Shown one piece after another: positions 38,959 through 52,208 of a stretch of 64,000 nt of DNA. Under the pieces are notes generated by a model. It did not search any database and had not been told where the DNA came from. It saw nothing but the letters and a program-made list of their open reading frames with translations. Position numbers and translations under genes: made by a program. Numbering within the stretch: the stretch's first letter is position 1; every line of letters begins with the position of its first letter. Source of the stretch: Malurus cyaneus samueli. Its lineage: Eukaryota > Chordata > Aves > Passeriformes > Maluridae. Where the stretch lies: contig CM019214.1 in assembly GCA_009741485.1 (NCBI GenBank), positions 713,535 through 777,534 of the forward strand, written 5' to 3'.

Positions 38959-40068
38959 TTAGCTGCAACGTCTGACATGCTCCAAAACATACTCAGGAAA
39001 GTGCAGGCTGCACACTTGTAAGCCATCCAGCTTGCACGGCATCCTTGGATATTCATCTTCTTTCCATTTGTTTTCCTCTGGATCAAAGGTGAGAATTGAA
39101 TCACTGTAATGACCGTTGTAACAAAGGCCTCCAAGAACCATTATCTGTTTGTCCAGAACAGCTACACCATGACCACTCCTACCTATTGGCATAGAAGCCA
39201 ATATAGTCCATTGATCAGTATCGGGGTCATAAACCTCCGTGGATGGACATCCTTGAGATTCAAATGAGGCTCTCAGGATCACACAGACACCACCAAAGAC
39301 ATAAAGCTTACCATTATAAGAAATCATTTTGTGAAAGCATCTTGCATAATTCATTTTGCATTTGTTCTCCCAGCAGTTAGTGACCACTTGAGTCCTCCTT
39401 GTTCGCTGCTCTACTGTCCCTTCTTTACTGGGATCAAACACACACACTTGCTTAGAAGTTGAGGATGATGTAATTCCACCAGTGATATATAACTTGTTAC
39501 CAAGCACAGTCCCCTCATGTCCATACTTATTGACTGGATAGGGATCCACAAATTCCCATTTATCTTCAGTAATATCATAGCGTTCAGTTGAGTAAAACGT
39601 TTCATCCCTGGTTCTCCCAGCCACTGCATAAACATACCTCCCAATCACTCCAACAGCAAACTCAGAACGTGGCACAGACATGTCTGCCATTCGTAACCAA
39701 GTGTTCTGTCTTGGGTCATATCTAAACACTTTGGATGAAGCATGGAACTCACCATCTGGCCCCAGTTCTTCCCCACCTAATAAGAATACAAAGTTATTTA
39801 CAATGGCAAGGCAATCTGGTCGTAAAGGTACTTGAGGACCTTCTAGTTCCCACCAGACCCTCGGTTTGTGCAAGAGAAGAATTTTACTGTTTACCATACT
39901 GTGTCCTATCATTCCTCTAAATACTGCAGTCTGGGGTTTGGCAGAACGAATTTTGTTCGATTTCATTTCCATCAAAGGCTGTTGGTGAACGCTATGAAAG
40001 TAATTCATGGCTTGGTCAACTTCATGTCGCAGCTGCCGGGAGTATCGATAAAACTCTGATGTTTTTAC
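38959..40068 (-). CDS. KLHL15: KLHL15 second coding exon (Kelch domain)
   Basis: The acceptor is TATTCGTAG. The exon begins VKTSEFYRYSRQLRHEVDQA and runs through the six-bladed Kelch propeller to VRRCS and a TAA stop at 38959-38961. It is intronless over 1.1 kb. Substitutions relative to human are concentrated in the last twenty or so residues. Confidence 0.97.
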   Translation of the reverse strand, partial: VKTSEFYRYSRQLRHEVDQAMNYFHSVHQQPLMEMKSNKIRSAKPQTAVFRGMIGHSMVNSKILLLHKPRVWWELEGPQVPLRPDCLAIVNNFVFLLGGEELGPDGEFHASSKVFRYDPRQNTWLRMADMSVPRSEFAVGVIGRYVYAVAGRTRDETFYSTERYDITEDKWEFVDPYPVNKYGHEGTVLGNKLYITGGITSSSTSKQVCVFDPSKEGTVEQRTRRTQVVTNCWENKCKMNYARCFHKMISYNGKLYVFGGVCVILRASFESQGCPSTEVYDPDTDQWTILASMPIGRSGHGVAVLDKQIMVLGGLCYNGHYSDSILTFDPEENKWKEDEYPRMPCKLDGLQVCSLHFPEYVLEHVRRCS

Positions 40069-43000
40069 CTACGAATACATTTAAAAGACATTAAAATTCT
40101 GACCATGAGAAACAATCCAGAAAACCTAAACCACTATGTGTCATTAGAAATTATTTTACTTCGTTTCATTCAGGCAATCTTGAGAGCAATTGCATTTATG
40201 CATGAAGGTTTAAACTGATATATTGTTATCCAAAATCCAGAAGGCAATTTAGTGATTAAGAGCAGTGACTCACTTTTTCAGCAGAATAATCACATGCAGA
40301 ATTTATGCCGGAATTAGGCACAACTGAAATCCCCAAGTCTAAATCATTACTCCTTCTTCCAAAAAAAAAAAACTCCATCTTCTGCTTAATCCAAAAAAGC
40401 ACCCAAATTAAAAATTCACTCTTTTCCTGGGTTTCAAAGACACTCTACACACCCATTCTGTGGTTACCAAGGTCTACTCCAGTTTGATTTTTTTTCTGAA
40501 TTCTCACAATGAAGTCTGAGCTCCCAAATGCTAGCCTCTGCTTGCAGGGCTATTTAATTGCCATGGAGGGGAGCAGAAGGTACCCAACCCCCTTCCTCAT
40601 CATGATGATGACCTTAGGGTTTCCCCTCTGTGAGTCTCCACAGGTTAACAAATGCCTTTAACACAAGAAGGAGACATGGCAACTTGTAATCCTTTGGTTG
40701 TGCATTTCTTTGGCAAATTGCAGAGGTACTAAACTTCCACTTCCAAGTGAAAGTTACAACCTTTGAATTACCAGAGTAGTGAAGTGACAAGTCAATTTGA
40801 AAAGAGCCCTGCCTGCTCAGTTTTATTGGAGTTGTAGGCAGGGAGAAGAATAATTCCATTCCAGGATCGTTCCTACTATCTAAGCCAATTTAAGTTGCTG
40901 AGGTTGCTCCTGAGACCATTCCAAAATACATCTCAGTCTTGAATATTTTAATTTATCTAGCTTGAGGCAGTGCTCCGCTCACCGTGGGAATCTCTTTAGA
41001 GGCTTCACTCTTCCTGTATAGTCAGGTGTAACACAGCATCCTGAATCACACTTCTAAAACAAACAAAATCTGCTAGATGTTGCCAAATCCACAAATCCTC
41101 AATCTGATTTGATTTTAAGTCCTAGTTTCTTTCACGTAAAACTGGATTGCTTTCACACAGTCTGAATGCCTTTAGTACCCATCAGCTCCAAATAAAAGAA
41201 GTAATGCTTTGAAAAAATGTGAGGTCACTCAGAAATTTCAAGTGACCAGAAGGTAACACCAGAAGCTACTATTTTTAAGTATCTTTTATCCCACCTCCTC
41301 CTATTCTCTGTCCCAAAGAATAAAAGCCTGTATCATCACTCACCTCAAGGGTGAGGGTATGAATTTTGATGTATATGGAAAGCAATTTGGAAATTAATGT
41401 TCTTTATACCCTGTCAATGAAGTAGTTGCTTGTTCCATAAACATGTACTATTCAAATGTTGTTAGCCTTCTGTTAGACATCTCTTCCTTGTATAGTAATT
41501 AAGACATTCTGCTGTCAAAGAATTGTTTTTTTTTTTTAAATCTTTTGCACTGTTGTTATTCAATGTAGTTTGCATTTTCTGAGATCATTTCACACATCAG
41601 ATTTTTAAAAACCCTGAACAGCAACCTACTATTGTAAAGCAACGTACAGTGCAAGAGTGACAGTGACCTGATGTTTTTATTTACACTTTTTCTTTCCTTC
41701 ACTTAATTTTGAAAAGTTCAACTTATCTCTATTGGAAAAAAAGAAGATGGTCACATGAAGATCACATATATTATTCTTGCAGCTATGTCCAACTTCTTTC
41801 TACTGTTTTTACCAGAAGTGATTTTGGAGCAAAAAGGTTTACTCAGGTACTTAAGAGATCACCCACAGTAAGCCCAACTCTTCTGGGAACAACAGCTCCA
41901 TTTTCTGGTTGCAAATAAAGAATACATCATACGAAGAAAAATCTGGTCATATGGTATTTTTAGAATAAACCATATACCTTGCCTGACTGAAAAGACTGAA
42001 TACAAATTACACAAAATATGCTGACATGGAGAACCACAGCACAGAAAAATGCTAACATATAAAGGTTACAAAAATGAAAAAGGAAGTTAAAATAACAAAG
42101 AATCATGGCTGGGCTACTTTATCCTTAAAAGGAACTTCCAAATTCTAAAACAGCAGGACTACTTTAGGTATTCCCAAATTGGAGCTATCATCTTTGAAAT
42201 TAAATAAAAATATATATTATCTTTGTTCCACGTATACGCAGTTCGGATTTTCTTGGATAATCATGGAAGACAACAAGATCAACATGCTTACAATGTGAAG
42301 CATACCAGTAAAATCTGGCAGAGATGGAAAATTGTTTTCTTTCTCCCTCAACATTTACAACTCTGTCATTAGATCTAGAAATTGAAATGCCAGCCAGAAA
42401 CTGGAATTAAAATAAACCTACATTCTCACCACTCTACTCCTTCACACAGCCTAAATCTCATCCCATGGGTGCATGCCAAAGGCAGCAAGAAGTGTCTCTA
42501 ATACCAGAGACAGGCCCTCAAGATCAGGGAATCAACCTATTTGTTTATTACTGCTCATCTCCACAAAGGCACTCATGACAAAGCAAAGCCTCAAGCTCTT
42601 ACTTTAAACGAAAAAGACACCAAGGAGCAAATCCAACACCCAGTTATTAACATCCCTCTGTGACTGAAGTTTGTGAGAAAGCTTCGACAAACACAAATTT
42701 GAAGAGCTGAACATGAAAACACACAAGCACTAACAATTCTTAAAATACGCAGAAAGAAAATCCCTGTAGTGATTTATTACCTCAGTTCTGGTAAGAAAAG
42801 GTAATTGGAGTATTCCTAGACTTGGCTGTCATGGAAAAATATCCCTGCTTTTAGCCATCCAGCCTTGACCAGTATAAGCTCTACCATACAGGAGCAGCAT
42901 CTCTCCTGAAGCTCAGAGGATGAGCTACAATGAATTTTAGGGAATGCCTATAGGAAAATTATAGACTGCTCACACTTGCTTGATGCAAATGAAAACAAGG

Positions 43001-46000
43001 CAAATGTAGGTCATTTGGCCCACTTTCAGTTGCACACAGAAATATTCCAGAATGATCTGAAAGCCCTGTTCAGCCCACAATAAGGAAAACCCTCTGCCTA
43101 CACTTTCAAATAATTTCACAGTAATTTTCATTTCTTGTGTGTATAATCAAAAAAGAGAAGCATTAAAATTTAGGTACTTTGGTATTTAAAACAGTTGTAA
43201 GTCATGCATATCAGCCAATGAAAGCACATGGCCTTTTGTGGGAATTTCTACCTGACATCCAACACACAGAGGAAATCCCTCAGTTTTCAAAAGCTTTCGA
43301 AAGTAGGCTCTGCCACTACCTCTAAAGTAGCAACAAGTTACTGACCAGCAAATATCTAAGTGCTTATCAACAGACCAGTATTCCTGTTAAGTTCAAATAG
43401 AGAAGCTTGGGAAGGAATGTGTCCATAATTTCTAACACTCAAGCAAAACACACAGATTTCTGCAAAACAGATGGAAACGTATATTAATTGTGAAGGACCC
43501 TGAAGTAAAATGAGTGTGCATTCCTAAAGAGCACATCATGCACTCTGAATTGATAAAAATATATGAATGCTTCAAAGCATTGTCAAAGTTTAAAGAAAAA
43601 CCATTCTGTTATCTTGCTGAAAGGTCACCAAGCCAATTTAAGTTGGACTTCCTTATCAACACCAGTCTTACTGTAAAAAATAGAATTTAATCCAAGTGCT
43701 AAAGCTTTGTTCATGGGATTCTTTTACATTCCTTCCAATTCTTTCTCTTTAATTTTCTGGAGAAAATCTTCTCAAAGAGGTTATGCTGAGACACAGCCCT
43801 AATTTAAGAGTTTCCTCAACATCTCCAGAGATGAAGGATGAGATCTATGTCAATGTATCTACCAGTTACAGTGGTTTGCAGTCAGACTTTTAGCTACACA
43901 GACTGGGAACAATGGCAACAAAATCAGATGTGTCATTCCATAATAACAGATGTAAAAATAACTAAAAACACCAACCCCTCTACTTGCCCCCTTGGCAGTC
44001 AATACCAAAATCACCATCCCTCTAGAGTAATTTTGTGCTTTAATGCATTTTGTCATCTTCATTTTAAATCAGTGAAACATTCCATTAAAACTGCTGGCTT
44101 TCCAAATTAACATAGCTATTAATCATTGCCTATTTTTCTACTGTATTGCAATGTATGCTATCTAGTTGTAGCAGCTATGGAAGTCTCAGAATCTTCAATT
44201 TATATTATATGAAGAAGTAAAACAAAAATTAAGCCATTAATTTCTAATTTGAAAGGTGATCCTCACTAAAGACCAGCTGTATCCCATATTATTTTCATCA
44301 ACTCTCCCCCACCCTCAAAACAACTACACTATTTAACAAACTACAGGAAGGGCAATGAAATGCAAGGTAAACGTTCTGTAACACATCTGACTTCAGTGTA
44401 GATTTAAAAAATAAAACTTTCCTCATACAACCACTTACAGGCACTGCTTTATTTGTGTTCTTGTTACTTAGGTTTATAAGAAAAAGCTTTCAAAATCAGA
44501 AATAAAGGCTTCTTTTGAACTTCCCAAACTAAACATCTATTACTTTTGCACCTGGTAACTGAACTGTAGCATGTTATTGGTGAAAAATCTCCAAAGACAA
44601 ACAAAAACAAAAGCACAGAAAAATCTGGATGCCTCATAATGTAATTTTATCATCTCTAGTAACAGAAGCTTTAAAACAGTTCTCTGTTTCCAACTTACTG
44701 CGCTTAAGTTTTCTAAAACTGCCAATTCTGAATGTGTAAGAGATGCACCTCAAACTCAGATAGTAGCAGTACAGAAGCAATGCTACATCTTTTCAATGAA
44801 TAATGATGGCATGTGTATCTAGACTTCTATGTGTATTTAGACTTAATGTGTATTTAGACTTCTAAAGACTAAATTCTTACCCTTACCCTAAAAATAAAAC
44901 CCAGCTTATTTTACTAGATACTAATCTGAATCAAAACTAAAGATCCTTCAACTCTGCTAAGAAGGATCTTTATTATTTTCACATCTACTTATCTCTGGCC
45001 ATATTCTAATCACAATTATAAGCTGGTATGAGAACTGGTCAGTAACAGTAAAAGGCTTTGAAGAGCTATTCTGCAAGGGCTACAAATCACCTCAGTGTTT
45101 TCAGCCTAACCACAGAAAGGCACACCCTCCGTGCAACAAAAATCATGCCCTGAAACTGATTTTCTGGCTGTTCCTTTTTAGAAAAACTAGCAAGAGAAAT
45201 TGTCAAAGTCAAGCTGGAGTCTAACTCAATCTAATCTCTCAAACCAGAGTGGAATCAACCATCTATACGACACAATTAAGAAGCTCAGCACATAATAAAT
45301 ACTGCTGGCAAATGTATTCAAATCAACAATAACATTAACAACCAAAAATACTAAGCACCACACATACAATAAGAGGGGCCCCCTAACCTCACCCTACCTT
45401 CTTATTCTAAGCTTCAGCAAACAAAGCTGTCTAAGTAGATACACATTTACTATAAGACATAGAGGTAAATCAGAAAAAAAAATAATTCATCACATTTATG
45501 AAAGGTAAAGTCACAATAGCATAAATAACATCTTCTCAAAAATCACTATTTTCGAGGCACAAGACAGCAGATATTAAAAGATAATGTGCCATGCATCCTA
45601 CCTCTACAGCAGAAGCTGATGAACCTAGAGATTAGTAAGTTTTTTATTTAAGCTGGCAATTTATAAATCAGCATGGGCTAGTCCTAACAAACCTTACAGA
45701 CTGGACATTAAAAAAAATGTTGTTTTTAAACAATATTTCAATCTGAAGAGTACACAGAAACTAAATGGAGCTTAAACAGTGTATCAAGGAAATCATTATA
45801 TCATTATATAGTTGCTTCCAGTACCTATATAATGAAATATAGTTGGAAACTACAGGCACTGATTTAAACTTTAAATTGTACACCTCTCAAAAAAATGATG
45901 TAAGGAACAGAATGGCTTAAAGGGCCAAAAGCATCCTTACCATGACTTGCAAAGTTATAGAAGTTATTTATAAACTACAATGATAAGCATCTGAGAAATG

Positions 46001-48861
46001 TGTATTAGAAAAATTACATAAAAGTACATATGACAAGACAGCCAGTGTATAGCAAATACAGAGTGTGCTGAACTAGAAGAGTCAACCTCAGTCAACCTTT
46101 GCAGGCATTCAGTATGTGCTGGCTTCAGGAAAAGGGCAGAATTCTGTTTGTGGATCTTGGTCCCAAAAACAGGGCAGTTTTACCATCATTTCCCCATTCT
46201 ACACACAGAAATGGGCTCTCTCTGGGTTACTGCCAGAACAGTGAACAGACATACTCTTTTACAAAAAAAAAAAAATCAAGTGTTCTATATTCTGATGCTG
46301 GCTCCAACTGCAGTTGTCCATTACTACTCTCTAGCCAGGGTAGAATTCAAATGCATTTCTAGCTGCAGTAACAAATGACATAATTAGCTCTACTTGTCTC
46401 TGCTGAGTTGTCCCACTGCATAATCTGCACTGGCTTTTCTCTGCTTCCACATACACTTAACAGAAAGGGTATTTGCTGATAAAGCTTTTACATGCTGAAC
46501 ACAACTTCTCTCCTGAAGTTGTACTTATTGGGCCATTTAGTAGCTGTCAAGATAAAACATGAGAAGCACTGCATGCAGGATTTATACCAGTGATATCAAA
46601 ACCAGCTCCAGGAGTTATACCTAAATATGGTGAAGACCAACATCTATTTTCACTTGCACTTACAGAAATTTAACTGAAGACAGCTTGGTGCTTGAGCTTA
46701 TATCACTGAAACTCATAGAGCTGAAACAGGCTCGCACAAAACCTGCCCTGTTAGATTAACCTCAAAAAAAAAGAGTTGTGAATTCTGTAAGTTTTATTAC
46801 TGAAGGGCTGAAATGATGTAGTAATATGGTAGAAGTGCTATTTAAAACAAGACACTACACAGGATCCTGCAGAGTTCAGCTCCTACTAGTTAAAAATGTT
46901 TTAACACAATATAAACATTACATTAGTGTTTTAAAATATGTTTAGGTATTAATTTTATGTCTACAGTCTAGTATAATACATAAAATATATTTATGATGTT
47001 ACTTCCTATACTCAATTCACACACACAGAAAAAAAATATGAACTATAAAAATTCACTAGTCTGAAGTAATTAATAGCTCTTACAATTTGAAATACAAGTA
47101 AGTGTAAGAATTACTACTTGGACGATCCAGTAGCCCTTAAAACTACCAAAACCAATAAAACCTTGCCCGTGTATTCACTACATACTAAAGTAAAAATATA
47201 TGGGAGATTTGCAGGAAGCACAACAAAAACACAGGGTCTGAACTTCTCCTAATTTGCTGAGAGGAAAAATACAGAAGTTGTATCTTATCACACAAAATTA
47301 ACATTGTTAAAACAGCACAGATAAATAATTTCTAACTTGAACACTTGTTACTGGCCTGTAAGAGAACTGCTTACAAAGTATTGTAATCCTCTACTGTTAA
47401 CAAGTATTCAGAGATTCTCATGAACTAGAAAACAATAATTTTTTTCTGTTCTTCAACGGAAGAGTGGAAACAGCAAGTTCTCTTTTAACTCTTACTACAT
47501 ACAATGAACAGTTGAACTGTAAGATCACCTGTTACAAAGCATCCTCAGATTTAAAGTAATCACATTTGATACCTTCAATAATTTTTGATTGTATTATGTC
47601 TTGTGTACAACCAAGAGTATGTGTAACTTTGCAGGATCTTTAACTGCTCTGTAACAGCACAAGCACTGAAGATACAACAAAAACACTCTGCAGATTAAAA
47701 AAAAGATGCTGTTTTTCATTTGTAAATAATCCTCCCCTGTACTTAAGCCACGCAAGATCTACAATCACTATTTTTTTATTATATTGACAACAATTTTCGT
47801 AACATACACCCTACATATTATGTGCAGGTCTAAAGCCTCTGGAAAACAAGAAGCAACTTGTGGAAAACAGTTAAGAACATTTGAAGTCAAACTAGAGACC
47901 TTATTTCAAAATGTCTTTTCCATATAAAAACACGTGTAAACATGTACTGCAAACCTACCTGTTCTCCAGCCACTGTAGGTGTTATTGTCTAATAACCAAA
48001 GACAATACTTTCAGATATTTGCCTTCTATGCTTTCATTAGAAAAATAAATGCTATCACTTTGTTCCTTGTCATGGCTTTCGGAATCTTACCTATTTAATG
48101 GCATGCTGCCCTAACTAAATGATGAATCCTACCTATTGCTTTTCAAATGCACCAACCTTCTCAAAAACACTGGATGGTGTCATCAAACAAAACCTGATGT
48201 TCTGAATGATGGTGTCCGTATGCCTCCAGCGTCTTCTATCATGGCGCAGCCAGGCCTGAACAGCTTCATACAGCTCTATCTCTGGAAACCTGCTCAGATG
48301 ATCATTATCCAAGTAAGACATGAGCTTCTCAAAGCTCAGATATGAAAGGAAGTCAGGTCTGGACATGAGTGGCACAAAATTCTCTAGCAGAAAGGAATCC
48401 AGTTTTTCCCTGACTCCTTCGATGTTTACACCAAAATCATCCAGAAGTCTCATAATTTCTGCACAGTTTTCTAAGCAGATTTTAGCTAAGAGAAAAGAGC
48501 AGCAAAACTTTACCACCTCTATAAGCTGGACATACATGGCAGCCTGAAGGATTTCATGAACAGTGTTCATACTCAGTTCAATAGTTCCATAGTACATGAA
48601 TTGGAGGACATGACTGAAGCCTGTAGCTGTCAGACCTTTCAGATGGATTTTGTCCTGATCTCGTTCTCGCATGTCAGCTGTGAACATAATCCTGAAGTAA
48701 TCACTCTGGGTGGCAAGCAGTGCTTTATGGGCCTGAAATTGGTGGTCTTCAATGACAAGTGTGACATCAAGAAGCAATCCCTCCTCATACAGTGCTCTGA
48801 ATCCTGCAGAGACACTGGTGTCATGGATGGAGGAGCTAAACCCTTCCACGTCCCCTGCCAT
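38959..48861 (-). CDS. KLHL15: KLHL15 kelch-like protein 15, whole joined coding region, 2 exons
   Basis: KLHL15 is a substrate adaptor of CUL3-RING ubiquitin ligases; known substrates of the mammalian protein include a PP2A B' subunit and CtIP/RBBP8. The coding exons are 48157-48861 (235 codons) and 38959-40068 (369 codons plus stop), joined at phase 0 across an 8.1 kb intron. They give 604 aa, the same length as human. Order: BTB domain (about residues 31-98, LLLDVTLVIEDHQFQAHKAL), BACK domain (about 130-240, PDFLSYLSFEKLMSYLDNDH), then about six Kelch repeats to the C-terminus (motifs RYVYAVAGR, GNKLYITGG, GKLYVFGG, DKQIMVLGG). The protein is nearly identical to the human one and has no frameshift or premature stop. 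The identification is not in doubt. Confidence 0.97.
40069..48156 (-). other. KLHL15 intron between the two coding exons
   Basis: An 8.1 kb AT-rich intron. The only structure I see is a tandem triplet of about 18-22 bp units at 44811-44866 (TGTGTATTTAGACTT type). Open frames here are short and match nothing I recognise. Confidence 0.85.
44811..44866. repeat. Short tandem repeat, ~3 copies of 18-22 bp
   Basis: Three tandem copies built on ATGTGTATYTAGACTT lie in the KLHL15 intron. They are slightly diverged from each other. Confidence 0.8.
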
Positions 48862-48868
48862 GAATCAC
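48157..48868 (-). CDS. KLHL15: KLHL15 first coding exon (BTB and BACK), with 7 nt of 5' UTR
   Basis: The acceptor is a long pyrimidine tract ending CCCCCAG, followed by 7 nt of 5' UTR and the ATG at 48859-48861. The exon encodes MAGDVEGFSSSIHDTSVSAG onward through BTB and most of BACK, ending SSVFEK. The donor is GTTGGT, a weaker but valid GT site. Because the acceptor lies so close to the ATG, one or more noncoding exons must lie upstream (to the right). Confidence 0.95.
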
Positions 48869-51800
48869 CTGGGGGAAGAAAAAAAAAAGGAAATTGTAAT
48901 ATTTAATAACATATTACAAGCCCTTCCTCACCAGATAAATCCTGAGATTGCTTTTATTAGGAATTAAAAGTCTTCACCATCCTTTTTGTTTTCTCTCCAG
49001 CTGAAAAATCAACTTAAGACATAACTTAAAACACAAACTGTAAGTATTTCTCCCCCAACCAACCATTCTCATTTTAAAGACAGGGTAATGAATAAGAATA
49101 ACTATGCAACACTGCCAAAATTATCCTTTACTTTAAGTTAATTCATGGTCATATAATGAACTAAAAAGGTAGTCATAGTTTTTTACCCCTTCCCCCCTCA
49201 ATCATTCTAAAGAATTTATCCCAAGGGAGCAATAAAACACCCACTCTTGAATATCAAAGGTTTCAGAAAGGAAGCCAAACTTCCTTAACTTCAGAAACAA
49301 GCTTCAGTAGATTTGTAGAAGGTATGTTTAAAAAAAGTTCCCTTGTTTATTATGTTCCCTTGCTTATTATGTTTTAAAATCTATGTTAATTTACTCATAA
49401 ATTATTTGTATAAAAATGAACATTTTCAGAGATACTGTTTGAGATTGTGTGCTTCACCTCAGTAAAAACACAGTCCCATCAGGTCCCACCCCATTTCTTA
49501 CTACAGTGATAAATATTAGGTTACGAGATTTATGAGGCACAAAACATTAAGGCAATAAGAAGCACTGACAAAAATAGGTCTCAAAAATAATGTTCTGTAT
49601 AGTGGGCTTAACAAAGCTTAATTTCTCATTAAGCATTTGCAGATATAGCATTATTTACATGCAAACTATAATTAAAGTGCAAATAAACCAAAAAGAAATC
49701 TAAGACTAGTAGGATCCTACCCAGTTAGAAAGTCAAGGAAGATAAATATTCAATAATCAAAATTAAAACCTATTCAATATCCAGAAATGTATCAAAATGT
49801 CGTTCAACTTCCTTGGGTTTAAGCAGGGTGAAGTTGCAGAAGGCAGCTTGAACCAATTAATTTATCAAAGGACAAGAGGACACTCCATTCTCCTTCTCAG
49901 TCTCATTCCAGGACTTGAGCTCCTGCTGCCTACTTTGAGCCATTTCTGGGGTTCATTTGGGTTTCCCACAAAGTCAATTCAACTAATAAACATGACTAAA
50001 AAATAAACTAAGTGTAGGAAGGGACAGACGTAAAAAAGACACGTGACACAAACATGATCACCCCCACTCCCCAGCACACACAAAACCTCAAAACTAGAAA
50101 TCTTTCTCTTTCCCAGAGCTGACTTCCAACTTGACACCGTGGGGTTTGGCACAAGAACCATCCTAATGCAGAGGGCAGGACATATACTTGAGCAGGAACA
50201 GAGAAAGAGCAATAACTTCCCTGTCTGGCATTAATTTACTACTAGAATTGGTTCAGCTACTTTTGCTCCACTTCATCCCACCTTAAATTACACTGCAACT
50301 TTCCCTCAGGTATTTGCTGTATTTAACTCCGAATTTCCTATAACAAATAAAACTATTAAGTTTTTGGTACTGGTAACCCACGTGAAAAACTAAATAATAC
50401 CAACGCATTAGAAAAACCTGCAGATTCTCAAGGTCATAAACGTTCACACAAGTATATGGGCCCAGAAGTGACTCAAGGGTACCCCATGTTTCACAGCCTC
50501 AGAGAGCAGTTACCCCCACTTCATTATCCAACTTACCCCCACTTCATCAAACACCACTTTCTAGCTGCTGCCATTGTAACTGGAATGCATTTTATTAGAA
50601 TCCATCAATGGATAAACATCTCCTCTCCTTCACTCCTCAGCACACATCCTGGAAAACCAAACTGGAGACACCCTTTGTCTGTGTGAAACTACAGTGGTGA
50701 GTGGGTGTTTGTAGCCACACCTCATGGAATTAGCACCACTCCCACACTGTTGAAGTCTGACGATGGGTTCTGTGCACAATAAAGTCAATGCTGGGAGTGT
50801 TCATCACAATTAAGGCCTTCTCACAAAATAAAAATTCCTGAAAGTAACAGCAGGAACAAAAGAACAAAGATAACAGTCCATTTGCTTTCTTACCAGTATT
50901 CGCATAGCACATTCCCCTCAATGTCAGTGAAGACAAAGAGAAACATGCAAACTGCTCTGGAATCTCATAGTGTGAGTCTCTTATTTCTCAATATTAAATG
51001 CCTACCAGAAAGAAAAATTACCATCAGATATTTTTCTTAGTTGTTGCCAATTCTTACACAAAAGCAGATGAGGAAACAACCACTTCACTAACGTACAACC
51101 TCAAAAAGAAGCAACCAACTGAAACAGAAGCACAAAGCCTGACTTATCAGAAATCCAATTAGAAAGCAAAATCCGGTAATCAAATAAAAAGGTAAGCACC
51201 AATATCAGCTTTTTTTCTTCTTTCATCAGAGTACTTGTAACTCATCTCCTCCCATCCCCATTCTCTGATGTTTAATAATAGCAGAGCTCATGCCTCAGTC
51301 TTTCCCATTCAAGAGATTTAACGATCACTTGTCTTTAAATGGGCCACTCATTTTCATAAAACATACAGCAACTTGAAACAACTCTCACTGCTGTCTGAAA
51401 TCAGCCAAGAGGTTCAATGGTTACAAGGACTCTAAGACAGTAAAACTGTGTAAGTTACAGTGTTTTAGGAGACCAGCTAAGATTTGGCTCAGCTTTAGTT
51501 CCATGAGGGTTAAAAATGGGAAAGGACAATTGCAATTTGCAAATCTAAGAACATGAACAGAATAACACAACAATGTACTGGGAGAAAAATAATGACACAA
51601 TGAAATATTTAATCTCAAAAAAGAAAAATTATTTCAATTAAAAAATGAAACATTCCCCAGATGACTGAAACAATATATATTCATCTGGAAGTAATGAGAT
51701 GTCCCATCACACAGGCAACCCTACTGAAGGCATTTCTTCAAAACATGCATTAGTGTGTACCTGAACAACATAGAAAATCCCTAGCAGCAAGGTCCAAATA

Positions 51801-52029
51801 CACAGTAGGACCTTTGCATTACCTTGACAAAGATAATTACATTATGGGTACTCCACAAATAAAAGAAGAGAGATTAACTTGTACACAGGATGGCCCTAAA
51901 AGAAAAGCCTTTTCCACCATCCTCCAAGAAGCAAAAAAGGAAAAGTTGGCAAGCAAAGTTAGGCAGAGAGACATGGCAGACACACCTCCAATGTAGCTTT
52001 CAAGGATCAAAACAAATCATACTCAAAGA

Positions 52030-52112
52030 AAGAAACCAAAACAAACAAAACCTCCAAACAAAAGAAAAATATAAACAAACAAACAAAACACAAACAAAAA
52101 CCCCCAACCAAA
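52030..52112. repeat. A/C-rich low-complexity tract
   Basis: AAACAAAC-type units with CCCCC interruptions, directly abutting the CR1 tail that follows. Confidence 0.85.
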
Positions 52113-52114
52113 CC

Positions 52115-52208
52115 AGCACCAGTTACAGGCAACTGGTTGGCTCTAGGTGGCCCAGATGACCTCCAAAGGTCCCTTATAACCTCAATTAGTCTGTGTATCT
52201 GTGATCAT
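52115..52208 (+). mobile_element. CR1 LINE 3' tail fragment, plus strand
   Basis: TGGCCCAGATGACCTCCAAA, then GGTCCCTTATAACCTCAATT and AGTCTGTGTATCTGTGATC, match the CR1 3' end with its short ATTCTGTGAT-type terminal repeat. About 90 bp remain. Confidence 0.85.

Noticed and set aside
48556..48906. A 116-codon plus-strand frame overlapping KLHL15
   Set aside because: It is the antisense shadow of the KLHL15 BTB exon, whose minus-strand frame is clearly the real one.
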